A DNA stretch of 64,000 nucleotides from Anopheles merus (Eukaryota > Arthropoda > Insecta > Diptera > Culicidae). Made by a program: the position numbers and the translations under genes. Position 1 is the first letter of the stretch; the number at the start of each line of letters is the position of its first letter. Below are positions 34,561 through 48,091 of this stretch, piece by piece. The notes beneath the pieces are model-generated. The model was given only the letters and a program-made list of their open reading frames with translations, had not been told where the DNA came from and searched no databases. The stretch covers positions 12,154,528 through 12,218,527 of the forward strand of contig NC_054081.1 in assembly GCF_017562075.2 (NCBI RefSeq). Direction: 5' to 3'.

Positions 34561-36611
34561 TAGGAGAAGGTAGATACAGACGGACACTGCGGGTAAGATG
34601 AACACTTCTCAACGATGCGTGAAAAAAGGTAATTATCGAAAATAATTCAACAATGTCACATACAAACTGTAATACGACAACACATTTGAGAACATTTTTG
34701 GCATAATATATGCAAAATTGGTTGAATTCACGAGTAAAACTAACTTTCAATCGTGCGCACCTTGGTGAATCTAATTTGACTACTGCAGATCTTAAGCTCT
34801 GTAACTTGCATCTTCTATATTTTCGGAAGTTATACTACATGCATGAGTTGTTGTTCGTGATTATTTAGCAAAAACTGGAGGAAAAAACGAGAATGAAAGC
34901 AATACATCATATTGATTTTTGGTGGTTTATGAATCCTGGCACCAAAGCGGGAAAGACTTCAGACTCTGTCGTAGGGAAAGATAGACACCGAATTTGTTGA
35001 TTCTTTTTACTTCTCATTTCAATTGGTGTGAATATATATTAAACTAAACACCCTAAATAGGCGATAAATTTAACACCGGTCAACATAGCAGTGCGTGATA
35101 CCAGTGCGTGATTACTCGCTCGACGCGGGTGAGACTCTTCACGAAATCCAATGTCTTGCCACGACTTGAACAACTTTAATCAACAAAAAGAGGAACCACT
35201 AATATGCAATCGTTCAGGAATAGATGAGAGAATCTATGGAATTACAAATATTAAAAATATTTTCAACCATCAATGGAAACAATGGCTTCACCTGTTAACA
35301 AGTCCCTCAAACAAGGTGTGGTCGCGGACTTGCCGCGGACTAAATTCCTAAAGTTTTAGACTATTGTTCTGTAAGCTAGAGCATATCACCCGATATTTCA
35401 ACAATGCTTTAGATTCTGCATTCTGCGAGGTGTTAGAAGTGGCGCTTACAATTCCTACATTAACGGCTGAATGAACCGTCGTTGCAATTGGCCAGGAATT
35501 GTTTTATGTACGTACCAGGACGTGGGAATCAATGGGATATGCGAAATATATTAAACCTCTTTAATTTCCAACGGTTCTACAGGTGTTCATCTGACCCTTC
35601 ATGGTGTCCATCTTTCCCATATCAAGTGTCTGTCTTACACGAACATTTTAAAACTTTTAATACAATACATATTTTATTTCATGTTTTTCATAAATGCATG
35701 TTTTTATTTCATGAAAAAAAAAATCAACATCGATAGAAACTTAAAAGACTCAAAACATTTTCTGATAAAACATGAGTTTAAGATAATGAGGCCCTTTCTG
35801 ACCAACGATCGTTGATGATCGATAGTTTACGATGAACTTGATGAACAACAAATGAACTTCAGTTATATGTATAACATAATTTTAAATCTGTGTTATAACG
35901 ACGGTTACAAAAATATTCCATACTTTGTATTTTATTTTCTAAAAACCGATTGAAAAAAGGGACATTGCATTTTGGAAACATTATTGTTAGACTTAATGAA
36001 GCATTCATTAGTTTATTTGCACGCCGGGTTCCTCTAACAACCTGAAGACGAGTTTTATTTACGGAAGTCGAAGGTGTATTAAAAAGAATGATTTTATTGC
36101 TTCTGCCTGGAGCCATTGTGGGAGCAGCGTGGGTAGAACACTTCACTTTGATACAATTTCAACCTTAACAGTGTATAAACACTGAATGAATATCTAGTAC
36201 GATTCAGCAAACGAAAATTTCATCAAATGAAGAAAAAAAATTAACTAAAATGAATTTCAACGGTCCCCCAGTGGACTAATTTTGGCTAAAAATGTACCAA
36301 AAACCTGTTCATCGGTGAATCATTGCACAGAATGAACTATCGATCATCTTCGATCAGTCATTGGAAACCGCCTCAATCAGGCGTATTCTATTCTTATAAT
36401 CAATTCGTCTTGATGTCGAGTTCATGAATTTTGTGTGTTCATTTGTATGGAAACGTTCATATTGGAGTTCATTTTCTCGATTTGAATCCAATCGAGTTCA
36501 GAATCGAATAAGCCTGAATGTATGCACATTTTCATGGTGGTTGTATTTATATATTCCCAGTTTTTTTTAAACATTTTCCTTAAGGTGTCCGTCTTTACCT
36601 ACCTTCCCCTA
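34561..36611. mobile_element. Long inverted-repeat element (about 2 kb), no coding capacity seen
   Basis: The left end TAGGAGAAGGTAGATAC followed by AGACGGACAC is mirrored at the right by GTGTCCGTCTTTACC and TACCTTCCCCTA, giving about 27 bp of terminal inverted repeat. Related words (GGAAAGATAGACACC near 34975 and GGTGTCCATCTTTCCC near 35601) recur inside as inverted subterminal repeats. The interior has no ORF with recognisable transposase features. The family is unassigned. Confidence 0.55.
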
Positions 36612-37359
36612 CTAAAATTGCCTTTCTTTGCAAAACAACATACAACTTGAAAAAACAAAAAAACAAATATGTTTCCAAGCCAAAAGTCGCCCCCAAAAAG
36701 CAAACATCACTTGCATCTTCCGCCAGACACTTTCGGGCAGGGAAAACGATTGATGGACGCATAAAAACGCCGAGCGGTCATGAAAACTCCCCCAGGCCGG
36801 CACACGGTAAAGCGTGCGAGTGGCCACTTTTATGTGGCCCCACCCGCCATTCCCGCCATTACCCGGCGCTCGTGTGCGCTTAAAAACACATGCACAATCG
36901 AGCACTTACGAGCGCCACTGGGTGACACAAAAAGGAGGGGGAGCGCAAAAATTAGTCCGTCCCTTTGCACTCATTCCATTAGCCGGCGACCACACACGTC
37001 CCGTACCCTCTCCTCCCCCTCATGGAAAGGCTCGCTATAGACGACGTTTGATGGCCCGATACGTAAAGCGGTCAGCTTCTTACACGCTCGTTAGGACGGT
37101 GTCGGATGCTGGAATTGGTTAATTGCACGACAGCAAAACGTACCCGTAAGCTGCCCGTCAGCAACCGCCTTCCTTACGTACGTGAAATCACACCCCCTCT
37201 CTCCCTCCTGACCAAAAAAACCCTTCCCTTTGCATGGCTTTGGTTTTTACAGCACGCCATCACATAAAAATAAACAACTCATCATCCGTTACCTCGGTAC
37301 ATCCGAAAACACCTTCAGCCCCGGAGGAGGACCGAGGACTGACACACGGGGTGCACACA

Positions 37360-37440
<81 letters not shown>

Positions 37441-38801
37441 GCCAGTAAACCTAATAAAGCGCTCATAGTTTATGTCACCAAAGGAAATCCTTTTACGGGA
37501 CTTTGTTTCGTCCTTTCCGGTTGCTTCGCCCTGCGTCCCTGTGTGCCCGTTTCTCTGTACCCTGTTTTGTCCTCCCCCTCCCTCCCTCCCCCCTCCACCC
37601 CTTTTGTAGCCCAGCAGCACGGAAGCATAGCGTTCGTGGCCTCTTTTTCAAACTCTCTGAGTGCCTTAGTGAAAGATTTCATAAACACCTGTGCATACAC
37701 ACCGAGCGCACAAAGGAGCACCCTGCAGGTGTTTTAACACGGCGGCGGCCCCATTCTTTACAACAGCATCACCTCACACGAGAAACACACACACAAACAT
37801 GGAAATGCCATGGTGCAAATGTACGAGTGAAATTGGAAAAGTAAAAGCACGGGCTCTAGTGTATGATGATCCTTCTTCGCTTGCTACGGTACACGGCATA
37901 CCTGCACTCTTTGCCACATCTCCCCCCGCCAAAAACCCTTGGCATTGGCCAAAAGGGAAAGAAAAAGTGTCGTACGGCGCAAAACAAAAAAAAACAAAAA
38001 AACACACTGTGTCCTTTAGCCCCCTCCTCAAACCTTTGCGTTTCGTCAAACCGCTGCTGCTTGGCCAAACCGAAATGTGCTGCCGGGAAAATCGTTTGGT
38101 TGGCAAGACACCTCGGGTTTCCAGTGGCACAATCCACCCAACTGTTGGGAGCGAACTCAGTGGCTCCCTGAACTCCCCCACCCCTCACACACACACCCTC
38201 CCACATCCGCACGGGGCTTTGCAATTGCATCACACGATTATGCAAATCGGTCACTGATGTTGCTCAACCGAGTGTTCTTTCTCACTCTCACACCCAGCCA
38301 CAGGCCCTATCTTTTAGCCGACGTTCATTTTACGGCAAAGTATGACAAAACTTGGGTGGAGAAAAAACGGAGAGAGAGAGAAAAAAAGCCCCAAAACGCA
38401 TGCACACATCGTTTGCTTGTGGCAGTTGTTAGGTTTTATTTATTTTTTCTTTCCTTGCGTTTACTTCAATCAACAGACTGCCACTTTATTGAGGTTAGAA
38501 TGTTTGGTGGGATGTAAGTTGATGATGCTCTTAGAATAATTTGTTGCACGACGGTATGCGCCGTCTGTTGGGCTGCAGTAAATTGCCTTTCGATCGTTTG
38601 ATGTGTGTGTACAAATGGTAACTTACCTCAAAGCACATTCATTAGTTTGATTATTAGTATCATTTCATTTTTATATGTGTTAATAATTCACACAACGAAT
38701 AGCTCTCCTGTAATCACTAGTAATAAGTAAAGCAAAACAACCTGACCATTCCATTCCCGGACAGCTGCTGGGATGAAAATCTGTTATGAAAAATATTTAT
38801 T
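36612..38801. other. GC-richer intronic block
   Basis: Unique-looking DNA with the long (CA)n array at 37363-37438, C-rich runs near 37573-37600 and many overlapping chance ORFs on both strands. No gene is supported. Confidence 0.4.
37363..37438. repeat. (CA)n microsatellite, longest of the window
   Basis: About 36 CA units, nearly pure. It can form left-handed Z-DNA and is likely polymorphic in length. Confidence 0.95.
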
Positions 38802-39029
38802 AAAAAATACTCTTCTTCTTCTTCTTTTGGCTCAACAACCGATGCTGGTTAAGGCCTGCCAACCCACTTGTGGGATTGGCTTTCAGTGACTTATTGATTT
38901 CCCCCCATAGCAGGATAGTCAGTCCTACGTATGGCGGCACGGTCTATTTGGGCTTGAACCCATGACGGGCATGTTGTTAAGTCGTACGAGTTGACGACTG
39001 TACCATGAGACCGGCTCAAAAAAATACTC
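38802..39029. repeat. 11-bp target-site duplication enclosing a SINE
   Basis: AAAAAATACTC at 38802-38812 is repeated exactly at 39019-39029, immediately flanking the SINE at 38813-39018. This is the signature of LINE-driven insertion. Confidence 0.8.
38813..39018 (-). mobile_element. SINE200-like tRNA-derived SINE, full length
   Basis: Read on the minus strand, it begins GAGCCGGTCTCATGGTACAG. It has a B-box GGTTCAAGCCC, a body with GCCAATCCCACAAGTGGG, and ends TTGAGCCAAAAGAAG with further AAG units. The tail and 11-bp target duplication mark it as a complete retroposed copy. RNA polymerase III transcription is expected from the tRNA-like head. Confidence 0.85.
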
Positions 39030-39294
39030 ATATTTCTTTAAGCCGAGTAAAACAGTGAATCAAACTAAGAAACATCAAGAAGTTCCAGTATCCCACTCGG
39101 ATTAGCTAAAAAGATGTTGTTGTTTGTACAGTTTTGAGAGGCTTTGGCACCAACGGAGTTCTTTCGCCTCTATTAGTTATGAAGATACAGATTATTAAAG
39201 TATAAGGTCGTATAATTTTAAGTATAAGGTATAAGAAAATCAACATACTAGCGTTTGCTATGTTAGTTACTTTGCACCATTGTATCTTCCACAA

Positions 39295-39965
39295 TTTATT
39301 TATTTATTTATTTATTTAGTAAAATATTTGCATGACCTTCACAGTGGCCTGAGCAACTTAAACCAACAATATTAACATCATGTGCTACTTAACGATTATT
39401 ATTATAGTCAAAGTGTGGATAAGATGAGTTAATACAGCGAGACATATACCACAAAGGTTCGTTATAGCTATAAAGTCACCTTCTACGGTCTATACTTAAA
39501 TGTTCATAGTGTCTAAGAATCCTGGCTGGAGTATTTATACTTAAGCGTGCTAACAGATCTGGAGCGTCGATGTTGTGTGTTAGCATTTTTGCTACGAATA
39601 CACTCTGGGCAACCATACGGTGATATTTGAGAGATTGAATCCCTAGTATTAAGCACCGTGTGCGGTAAGGAACGTCGTACAAGTACAGTGACTTAAGGCA
39701 ATGTATATCCTTTATAGTCTTCCAGTGGCGATTAACAAAGCCTAACATTTTGTGCGCTTTACTAACAATAGTCTGGTAATGGACGTGGAAATCAAGTTTA
39801 GTGTCAAGCATAACTCCTAGATCACGGATGACAAAAGATCGTTCCAGGTGAGCACCTAGTAGCTTATAATCATAATGGATGGGGGTTTTTAAGCGATTAA
39901 AGGAAATCACGCTACATTTGTTCACGGAGATAGAACTCATTTGACCACGCGACCAAATCGTTAGC
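39295..39965 (-). pseudogene. 5'-truncated non-LTR retrotransposon, RT C-terminal fragment
   Basis: The frame on the minus strand (39940-39476) reads KCSVISFNRL, VIRDLGVMLDTKLDFHVHY and KAHKMLGFVNR, the usual region downstream of the RT catalytic motif in CR1/Jockey-type elements. The end has NIDAPDLLARL. Between LKSLYLYD and PYRTRCLILG about 40-50 residues normally present (the LEY..VW region) are missing, an internal deletion. The 3' end on this strand is a (TAAA)n tail at about 39295-39319, so this is a different family from the (TGAAA)n element at 5890-10687. The 5' limit is approximate. Confidence 0.75.
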
Positions 39966-41279
39966 AGTTCCTTTCATGTCATATTGGGAAATAAATTTTA
40001 ATAAATCTAAGAATCGTATTATAGAAAGATATTGGTAGCAGATTATTACCATTGGCCACAGGCCTCTGATGTTTTCCATAGTTTTGTAAATACTAACAAG
40101 ATATAGTACGCAAAATTAATGGCAATAACTGGCTATGACTAGTTTGGTGCCATTTTTATAATCAAAATCATTGTGTTTCTATTGAATGGAAACAGCATTT
40201 ATGCACATTAGAAACAGTGAATTTTTATTTTCTCATGCAGTCTAAGGTCCATGGATTACTACAGATCTGGTTCGTGTCCAGGAGGTCCAGTGTACCTACA
40301 CAAATCTTCATTTGTTAATCGGATCCTCAGTAACTGTTACTCTCTTTCTGCTGATCTCCATAGAAAATCATATTCTCCAAAATCGGAACGATGAGCCCAT
40401 CTGTAGTCCATCTAGTCACGTTGGTGTCACCTCATAGCAATGTTTAAATCGTTTGTAACATCCTGTCAAATGTAGCGCGTATTTGTGCTGACATGATTTA
40501 TATACGGTTATCCAGAAGTATAATATTCTAAGCTGCAAAATATGCCTAAAGAGGGGTTTGACCGGATATTTTCCCAACACAATATACCAAAAAAGTATCA
40601 GAGGTTGCGTATTTGATTCTAGTTGGATTTTAGCGAGTCTTTTTCCTACAGAAATCCATCCTTAGGTCATTAAATCCTCTGATAGATTGCTTAAAAATTA
40701 AACAAAAGTAAAGTATCAAAACCATGTACAGTAACTAACGCGGGAGTTAAATATTTTATTCCGGACCATAACGATTTTAGTAGGTTAGAAGCTAAAATGC
40801 CTGAAGTTTTTTTAAGAAAAGGTTCAACGAATATTTTTTCTTATAACTTTATTCATCAGAAAATGTTTATAAAAAAGCCAAGTGTTCGGAATTGCTCGTT
40901 TTTAGCAAAATACACGTATTGGGTTTTACTTTTAGGCGTCTGAAATATGAAGAGACAGTACCGATGTACCAAGGTGTACTGTTGAAATGTACTGTAGAAG
41001 CAGAAATACAAAACAAATTTTGGATCAAGTGTTGTGCATAAGAAATCAAACATCAAATGAAAATAACGTTTATCCCAGTGTTTGTTCTAAAGTGTTCACT
41101 GTGCAACCCCTTCTGACCAAACAAATTAAATAAACAATAAATATTTGTCTCTTACAATTGCAACCGACACGCTTTATACTGTAGCGCAACAGTGGCAGTA
41201 GTAACCGTTGTTTGTCGGGCTGATGATTATTGAGCCTCTTACACTTAATTAAATTACAATAAAACAATTAGATCTCACT
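39966..41279. other. AT-rich intronic stretch, nothing recognised
   Basis: No domain, SINE head or inverted-repeat terminus was found. Confidence 0.4.
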
Positions 41280-43320
41280 GACATTAACCCCCCCACACAC
41301 ACACAGTACTGTGCCTTTATAATCGCTGTTAACACTAAGTACACCTTTAACCTTATCCGGAGCAGGTGTGGGGAGTAAGGGAGCCTTTGCCCTTTACTTC
41401 TGCAAACAAGCGCCCAAACAAACATCGCCAACTTGCCGCCCGAAACCTCTCTTTTATGGTGCAATTTTCTCGCTTGCTCCCACTCCACTCCTTGAATACA
41501 TCACTGTGCAATGTTTCGCCCTTTACTCTTGCGAATCCACCCCCCCCCCCCCCCCCTGCCCCCCCCCCCCCCCCCAAACTCCAAGCAGTCAGGTCAAGTG
41601 GCAAGCGTTGTTTCGGGCCTGTGCCTCGGAAAATCCCGCTTGGCCGTCTAATTACAGTCATTTGATACAGGTTGCTGCAGGCAACTTCTCCTTCCGGGTG
41701 CAGCGCTTCTGGACCGCCATTGCAGTTTTTGCTACAGCGGTGTGGCCCGGCGGGTGTGTATGTTGGTGAGAAGAAAATGTGATGCGAAAGCAGCATTTCA
41801 CACCCCGCTGGGAGTCGTTAGTCGCCCCGACGAGTTGCTGTTGCCTGTCTGGGCCGAGTGCGCTGGGAGTGTGAGGATGTGCTGTGGGAGAGTTACAGCT
41901 TGCCCGGCTGGGCTGCTGCCGACTGCAATATTAGTTGGTCTGTCAGTGGCGAAATTAAGGGGCAGGTTAGACAGAGCTAAGGAACCAACTGGAACCGGAG
42001 ACCGACCGGACCTTAAGGGATGTCGTGTAGTGGTGAACACGGCTGGAGAATTGTTCGAACCATGGCAGCAGTACAAGTCCCTATCCTCCGGTGTATTGCC
42101 AGCAAACTTGTTCCAGCTAGCGTATCGTTTTACTCGACCGGAAGGACACGTGGAGCATCTTTGCTCATTTAGCTCATTAAACTTTCTTTTTTTTGTTGTT
42201 GTTTCTAGCAAATGTTGTTTTAATTTCCTGACTTTCCCGACGATGCGATCGTGTCTTTTGTTCTCTGCTTCACGATTATTTATAATGATTTCCCATCAAA
42301 GAAATCACCTGCCCGGGGGGAGAGGAGCAAAGAATTGCATGTTGTTTGGAGGTTGTACACACTCCAACTCGTAACGAACGAAAAATACGCAAACGCTCGT
42401 AGTGCCACACAATAATTCATTTGAAATGACAAAAATAGTACACAAACACTCTCCCCGCCAAACGAGACACTCCTTTGTTTGCCCAAGCGACTAGCCCTCG
42501 AGCAAGCGGGAAGAAAATATGCGCAAGGTTGGACGCAACATGATCGTAACCGCGAAATACTGCGTGCGGGCGCGGGAACTGTTGGCAAACCATGCCCGGT
42601 GGACGGACCGTCGACGGGGTAGAGGTTAAATTTTATTTCATCCACTCAAGCTCACTCCGCCCGCAAAATGCTTCGCACCCAGCGCAAATATTTTCGTCCC
42701 AGGTCCGGCTACCAACCACTACTTTTGGTGGCAAAAGAAGTTGAACCACGAAAAGAAAGCATGGCAAAGCATAAGGCCACTCCTTGCGGGCACCGCGGGT
42801 TAGAATTTATGCTGACCGGAAGCGACATCGTTCGCGCGCACTGCACCCCTTTTTTATCGATGAGTTTGATGCGCACCGGATACCGGTCCAACCGTCTCTG
42901 TTCCTTTTGATGGAGCGTAGCAACACCTTGCAAGTAGGCTACGTTCGCGGCTGCCGATTTACACTAGTCAGGCTGGAAATGTTGCTGTTGCTTCGTGTTT
43001 AATAGGTGTTTGTGTATTACCGTTCGATTGTATAAGTGAGGTTAAACGTTTTTCATTTAGTCGTATTTTCTAATCGGTTTACTACATCGTGCGTTTAAAG
43101 AACTGATCGACTTAGGATGGTTTGCATACCTTCAGGCGGTGCACATCGCTTTTAAAATCAAAAACCGTTTTTATTACACCTTTTCGCTTACTTTTGGCTA
43201 TAAAAATGTAATGCTCGTCACCAACTCTCTCAAATGCACCTTTCGCTCTAGATTGCGCTCTCTCTTGTTTCTATTCGTTGCTAAAGGTTGCTTTAGACGT
43301 TGCGTGAAAAAAAAGTTTTT
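41280..43320. other. GC-richer intronic block
   Basis: It contains two adjacent poly-C tracts at about 41540-41576 and a short CA run near 41293. An open stretch of 210 codons (41742-42374) has no ATG at its start and no domain, so it is not called as a gene. Confidence 0.4.
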
Positions 43321-44111
43321 CGCTATATTTCATTAAATAATCGATATAATAACAATTACAATTACAGGCGTACACCGACACAAATTAAATTAAAATTCAC
43401 AATTATTGAAACTTTAAAACATGCTTAAATAGTGAATACAATGCATTTTTGTATCATTCCCTGCTACTCATTATTTTTTACCATGAACAAGTCGGGAAAC
43501 TCTGAGTGGAGCGAAATGCATGTCAGATTGTTTCGATCGAGTGAAATTTTTGAAATTTTCTGTTTCACTTTCCGAATGTTTTGTCTGTTCGGAAATATAT
43601 TTCACTGTGAAAAAATTCAACGGCTACAATCCTTAGGATTCAACCAGAGCTTTCTTAAATTATTTTCAAGTGAATCGATATAAACTGAATAATGAGATAA
43701 GTTACTTCAGTATTTAATATAAATATTGAACATATTATCCATTATAATTAATTTCATAATATAATAAATTGATTTTTTTATCAACTGTTATACTGCTTAA
43801 ATAATTTAATACATTTTAGAATAATGGCAACAATAATTAAATGGATGCGAATTTAAATGATCATATAAGCATTTTTGGTACTACGCACGACATTAAAAAG
43901 GTCATGGATTTTGGCTCATTGACAACGTTGTTGGTAATAGTGGTGTTAAAAACGGGTCCTTTTGAAGATCAGCGCAGTTCCGGTTCATTCATAAAGATGA
44001 TGCGGATCATTTGATCGGATCAATCATTCAATCGTTTGACCTCTGCTAAACCTGTCCCTTAATGCCAAATCTGCATTCAAAGAGAAATTAGAACCTCTCA
44101 GGACTCTATCA
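43321..44111. other. AT-rich intronic stretch
   Basis: The word GCGGATCATTTGATC near 43996 resembles CCGGATCATTTGAACG near 44963 and may mark a decayed repeat, but no element could be delimited. Confidence 0.35.
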
Positions 44112-44280
44112 AGGTTTATTGGTTATTCTTCAAAATTTTTTGGATGGTTTTCATAGTTTTTTAGCTCGTTCCCATAATTTAATGAGCGCTACTCATTTAT
44201 TTTAATTGGATTATATTGATGCCCAATAGGACGATACCAAAATTATGAGGAAACTAAAATATATGTGAAAAACATTACAG
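44112..44280. mobile_element. Foldback MITE, family F1, copy 3 (degenerate)
   Basis: The arm units GGTTTATTGGTTATTC, TTTTTTGGATGGTTTTCAT and AGCTCGTTCCCATAATTTAA are recognisable. The central segment (ATTGATGCCCAATAGGACGATACC) matches copy 1, split here by a few substitutions. The right arm is short and both termini are eroded. Confidence 0.65.
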
Positions 44281-44500
44281 GAATCACGAGGCGAAGAGAT
44301 GCAGTACGTGTTAACGAGCGAACGAGTTAGTTATATTTCCATCATCATTGTCGAGTAGAATAAACATATCGCTAGCTGCATCTACACGATTAGCGGAAAA
44401 GAGTGAAGGCGTCAAATTCTACATGGAATTGACACCTCGCACGCAGAATTTCCAAACGATTGCACATTGTGTTCAAATATGCTATTCGTGTATACACGCC

Positions 44501-44687
44501 ATAGCCGGTCTCATAGTACAGTCGTCAACTCGTACGACTTAAGATCATGCCCGTCATGGGTTCAAGGCCCAAATGAACCGTGCCGCCATACGTAGGACTG
44601 ACTGTAATAAGTCGCTGAAAGGCCAAGCCCACAAATAGTGGTACAGAGGCAGGCCTTGACCGACAACGGTTGTTGAGCCAAACGAAT
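44501..44687 (+). mobile_element. SINE200-like tRNA-derived SINE
   Basis: The head is CCGGTCTCATAGTACAG with a B-box-like GGTTCAAGGCC. The body contains GCCGCCATACGTAGGACTG and GGCCTTGACCGACAACGG and ends TTGTTGAGCCAAACGAA. The 10-bp sequence TATACACGCC flanks it at 44491-44500 and 44688-44697 as target-site duplication. About 20 bp after CGTAGGACTGACT are missing relative to the copy at 38813. Confidence 0.85.
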
Positions 44688-44697
44688 TATACACGCC

Positions 44698-45600
44698 TTA
44701 AAAGACATGGGTGGTCGAATTCAGAGCATGAGTGTCGGATCGGAGCGGTGTCACCAGGCTTTCTCGTTTTGGTATAAAGAATCATATCAATGTAAGATAT
44801 GTCTGATCTCTGCTATCTGACGAGATGAATGGTGATCCGAAAATGATACCAGCTCACTTGCTCATTTGGCGCATTCGAGCAATCGCCTTTGCTTCTCTCA
44901 GGGAAGCGATGATCCGGATGTTTCGAAAACTGATGCATGTTTCATTCGCTCAATTTACTGATCCGGATCATTTGAACGAATCCGGTTCTGCTCTTACATT
45001 ACTAGTTGGTCTATTTATGTTCGTGAAATTACGTAACAAGAACAGCGGCTGTGGACGATCATTTCTAAGTCACTTTCTATTGACAGCTCAACACATGATT
45101 ATTTGATGATTTTCTCGAAAAATACAGATAATAAATTTTAAGTTCTTTTCCTTATTCAGTCGGTCTAGACCAGCATTTATCACAAACGGAGATAGCCATC
45201 AGTCAGTCCTACGTCTTAGTTGTTGCTTCTAAGGGATCTTGTTTGATTTCCTTTATTGTTTGCTTTATATTGAGTTTTAATTTTTCGCCGACAGAATGAC
45301 TGTATTTTGCTAGTTTTTAATATAAAAAATAAACTGTCAACATTTCACCCGGCAATTTCACGTTCACGATGAATGAAATATCAAACGTAGTTCGACAAAA
45401 AATGCTAACAAAAAAATAAAAATACGTTTTCTAATGCACTTGAACCAAAATAAAATTGCCTTCAAAACCTGTTTAAATTTTTGAATAATTTTTTTATTAT
45501 TTTCACTCCGAAAGTGCGGTCGTATTGGCAAATCCAACCCAAGCTTTATCCAACAGAGCAGGGACAATTAGTTAAAGTTATTTGCAAAACAAAAGTAAAA
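44698..45600. other. AT-rich intronic stretch
   Basis: A 93-codon open frame (44825-45106) has no recognised domain. It contains the repeat word CCGGATCATTTGAACG and so may derive from an old repeat. Confidence 0.35.
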
Positions 45601-46618
45601 ACGTGGTAATTTGACCTCTCGTGCGGCAAACGGCTCACATTTGCGCTCGTTAGTGTTGGCGGCGTTAACCCACCACCGCAGTATCGAAGCAGTAAGATAA
45701 CTATAGCCAACGGGTTCCTGCTCTGCCCCGCAAAACCCCACTCCCCTCCCTTGCCATCATTAATTGCGTCGCGCTAATGGGAAAATCATTAAATCTTTCA
45801 CACCCATTTCCCAGCCTCGAGTCTGCGAGGGCTCGGGCAGGTTTTCTGGTGCAGTGCTGAAGCTAATTGGCTTCCTGTATTTTTTTTTTTTGCTTGCTTG
45901 CTTGCTTGCCTGCTTGCTGTTTCTACCGGGCTCGTCGCCGTCTTGTCCGGGCGAATATCTTTGCTTAATTTTTATTGCAACTAAAGAGGTGGGGCAGCGT
46001 TTAGAAAACTGGGCAAGGAAAGCAAGAAGCGCACGAAAAACACACCTAAGTAGTAATTGGATAACTAGCACGATAGCATACCGATCGACCCTTCCGTGTG
46101 GGTGGGTTCGCAATATGACGCTGAAGTAAGTTTCGATTTATTAGCGCAAGGAACGATCAATCGAGGGGGTCTTCAGGTTCTTTACATCGATTTTCGAAGC
46201 GTCTGCGTCGAAGTGCTGCGAAAAGAGTACGCACTACTCCACTGAAACCGAAACTCCGGCAACGTGGGGTTCGTCACCTTAACGGCCGTCTTTGCTGAAC
46301 TCGTGACTCGAGCGAGCCGTGTGCCATACAGAAGGTTTAGAGCGCGATAAAGCGAACTGACTGTGCCCGGAAGTCGCTATCAGATGTTTTTTTTTTTTTT
46401 TTGTCTGAGCCGGGAAGTCTTCGGGCCACTTTTCCACAAATTTCACTCCCTACACACATACACACGGACACGAACACACAAAATGTTTCCCAAAGTAACT
46501 GCAACCGGAGACCACGCGCGGACCGGCAACCGGAAGAGCGTACTTTGCATAAACGCCAGGTGTTGAACGAAAGTGTTATTTCTCGCTTCTTGCTTCCTCG
46601 AGACGTTTTCCACCGCTT

Positions 46619-46661
<43 letters not shown>

Positions 46662-47620
46662 TTTCCCCCTCCTCCGCTTTCCCCGCAGGAAGCTTTGGCA
46701 GGCCGCCGTTTGCGTTTCGCAGCTCAGACACGATCGCTGAAAGGGAACCAACACTGCTCCCTGAGCCCTGACGAAATGCACCGCGTCTGTCCGGCCACAG
46801 CAAAGCATCCTGTTTGCGAAAGCTTAACCGTTGTTGCGGAAAGCAGCACAAACGCTCTGCAACATCCCAACCGGCACAGCTCCTATCGGTTGAGGTGACG
46901 AATTAGGGACCCGGAATCGACTGCTCTCTCGCTCTCTCGCTCCATAACCGTATGGTCGTCCGGTAGTAGAGCGAGCGAGCGGTCCGGCTGACGCTAAAAG
47001 TGTAACTAATAACACAACTTCTTCTACCTGGGGCGGGAAGCTCTACTTTACGATGTCCAGCGCGGAACAGCTCCCTGGATCCAGCTATGCTTCCGTGCGC
47101 CCCGAAGCTGCAACGTGGCGCGGGTGGTGAGCAAACCTGGGGAAGGAAATCAGGTGCGGCCCGAGGTGAAGCAACGTCCCCGCCTGGGAACACGGTGAGC
47201 TCGGATGGACGGCCGAGACAGGCGGATGCCGGGCTGGAGATTTATGGCGGCGCTGCATCCGTGCTACCAAGCAGCCCGAGCTGCCGAGTGGAATGAGCGT
47301 GAAAATATGGGCTTAGATCGATATTGTACAAGTAGCAAGAGTAATGGTTACGTTTTTTTACCACCCCCTCCCACCCTCCTGTGCGCGTATTAATTCTGGG
47401 TGCAATTTTTCAATACCGTCCGAATGCCGGCTGTGTGTTCGGATGATTATGGGTCGTCATGATGAATAGTTCTAGTGCAAGATACACTTAAAATTAGAAC
47501 ATTTTTGCATTTGTGCTGGTAGCAATCTCGTAAGACCGATACTGACTCTCGGCAAACTCTTCGTTTCGTTGCCACGCGGTTAGCTGATACAATTGTTTGC
47601 CACGATCAACACAGGTAGGG
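45601..47620. other. GC-richer intronic block
   Basis: It holds TTGC-type tetranucleotides near 45892-45918, a poly-T near 46386-46402 and the (GT)n array at 46621-46657. No gene is supported. Confidence 0.4.
46621..46657. repeat. (GT)n microsatellite
   Basis: About 18 pure GT units. Confidence 0.95.
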
Positions 47621-48091
47621 GAACATGGGGCTCAGCGGCCATCATTAAAACAAAATAAGCAAAATATATACCACACTATTAAAATTTGCTTAAAAAATAT
47701 ACCTTTTTCGGTTGGTTGTACAAATAAAACTAAAATAGATAATTAATTTCCATGATCATCCTTTAAAAGGTAAATATTTAAAAATTTCTATCAAAGGGGC
47801 CCTTTCCATTTTAAGTACGTAGGCTGAAATTTCAGCATTGTTTGCATTGCAAAGTAGTTTTCGAGCAGATATCAAAAAATAGGTGGGCTTATCCCAAGGT
47901 GTATGTATTTAGAAGGCTGATTATTATTACCTCTGTTTCCGAATGAAGATTTTAAGAGTGTTTTGTGTATTTGTCTAGCCTCAAGAAAGCTTGTTTAAGC
48001 TAAAGCTTTCATCCTTTCTGTCAAAAAGTGATGTTTGAAATTGGTTATAAAAAAATGCTATGAAACCACCTGGTTTACATACACTTTGATT
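47621..48091. other. AT-rich intronic stretch
   Basis: Nothing coding was recognised. The word GTAGGGGAACATGGGG near 47613 vaguely resembles the ends of the element at 34561, but no partner was found. Confidence 0.35.

Noticed and set aside
37234..37737. 167-codon ORF containing a long Thr-His run
   Set aside because: The run is simply the (CA)n microsatellite translated. Nothing else supports coding.
41742..42374. 210-codon plus-strand open stretch
   Set aside because: There is no ATG at its beginning, no recognisable motif, and it overlaps open frames on the opposite strand. It lies inside the CARP intron.
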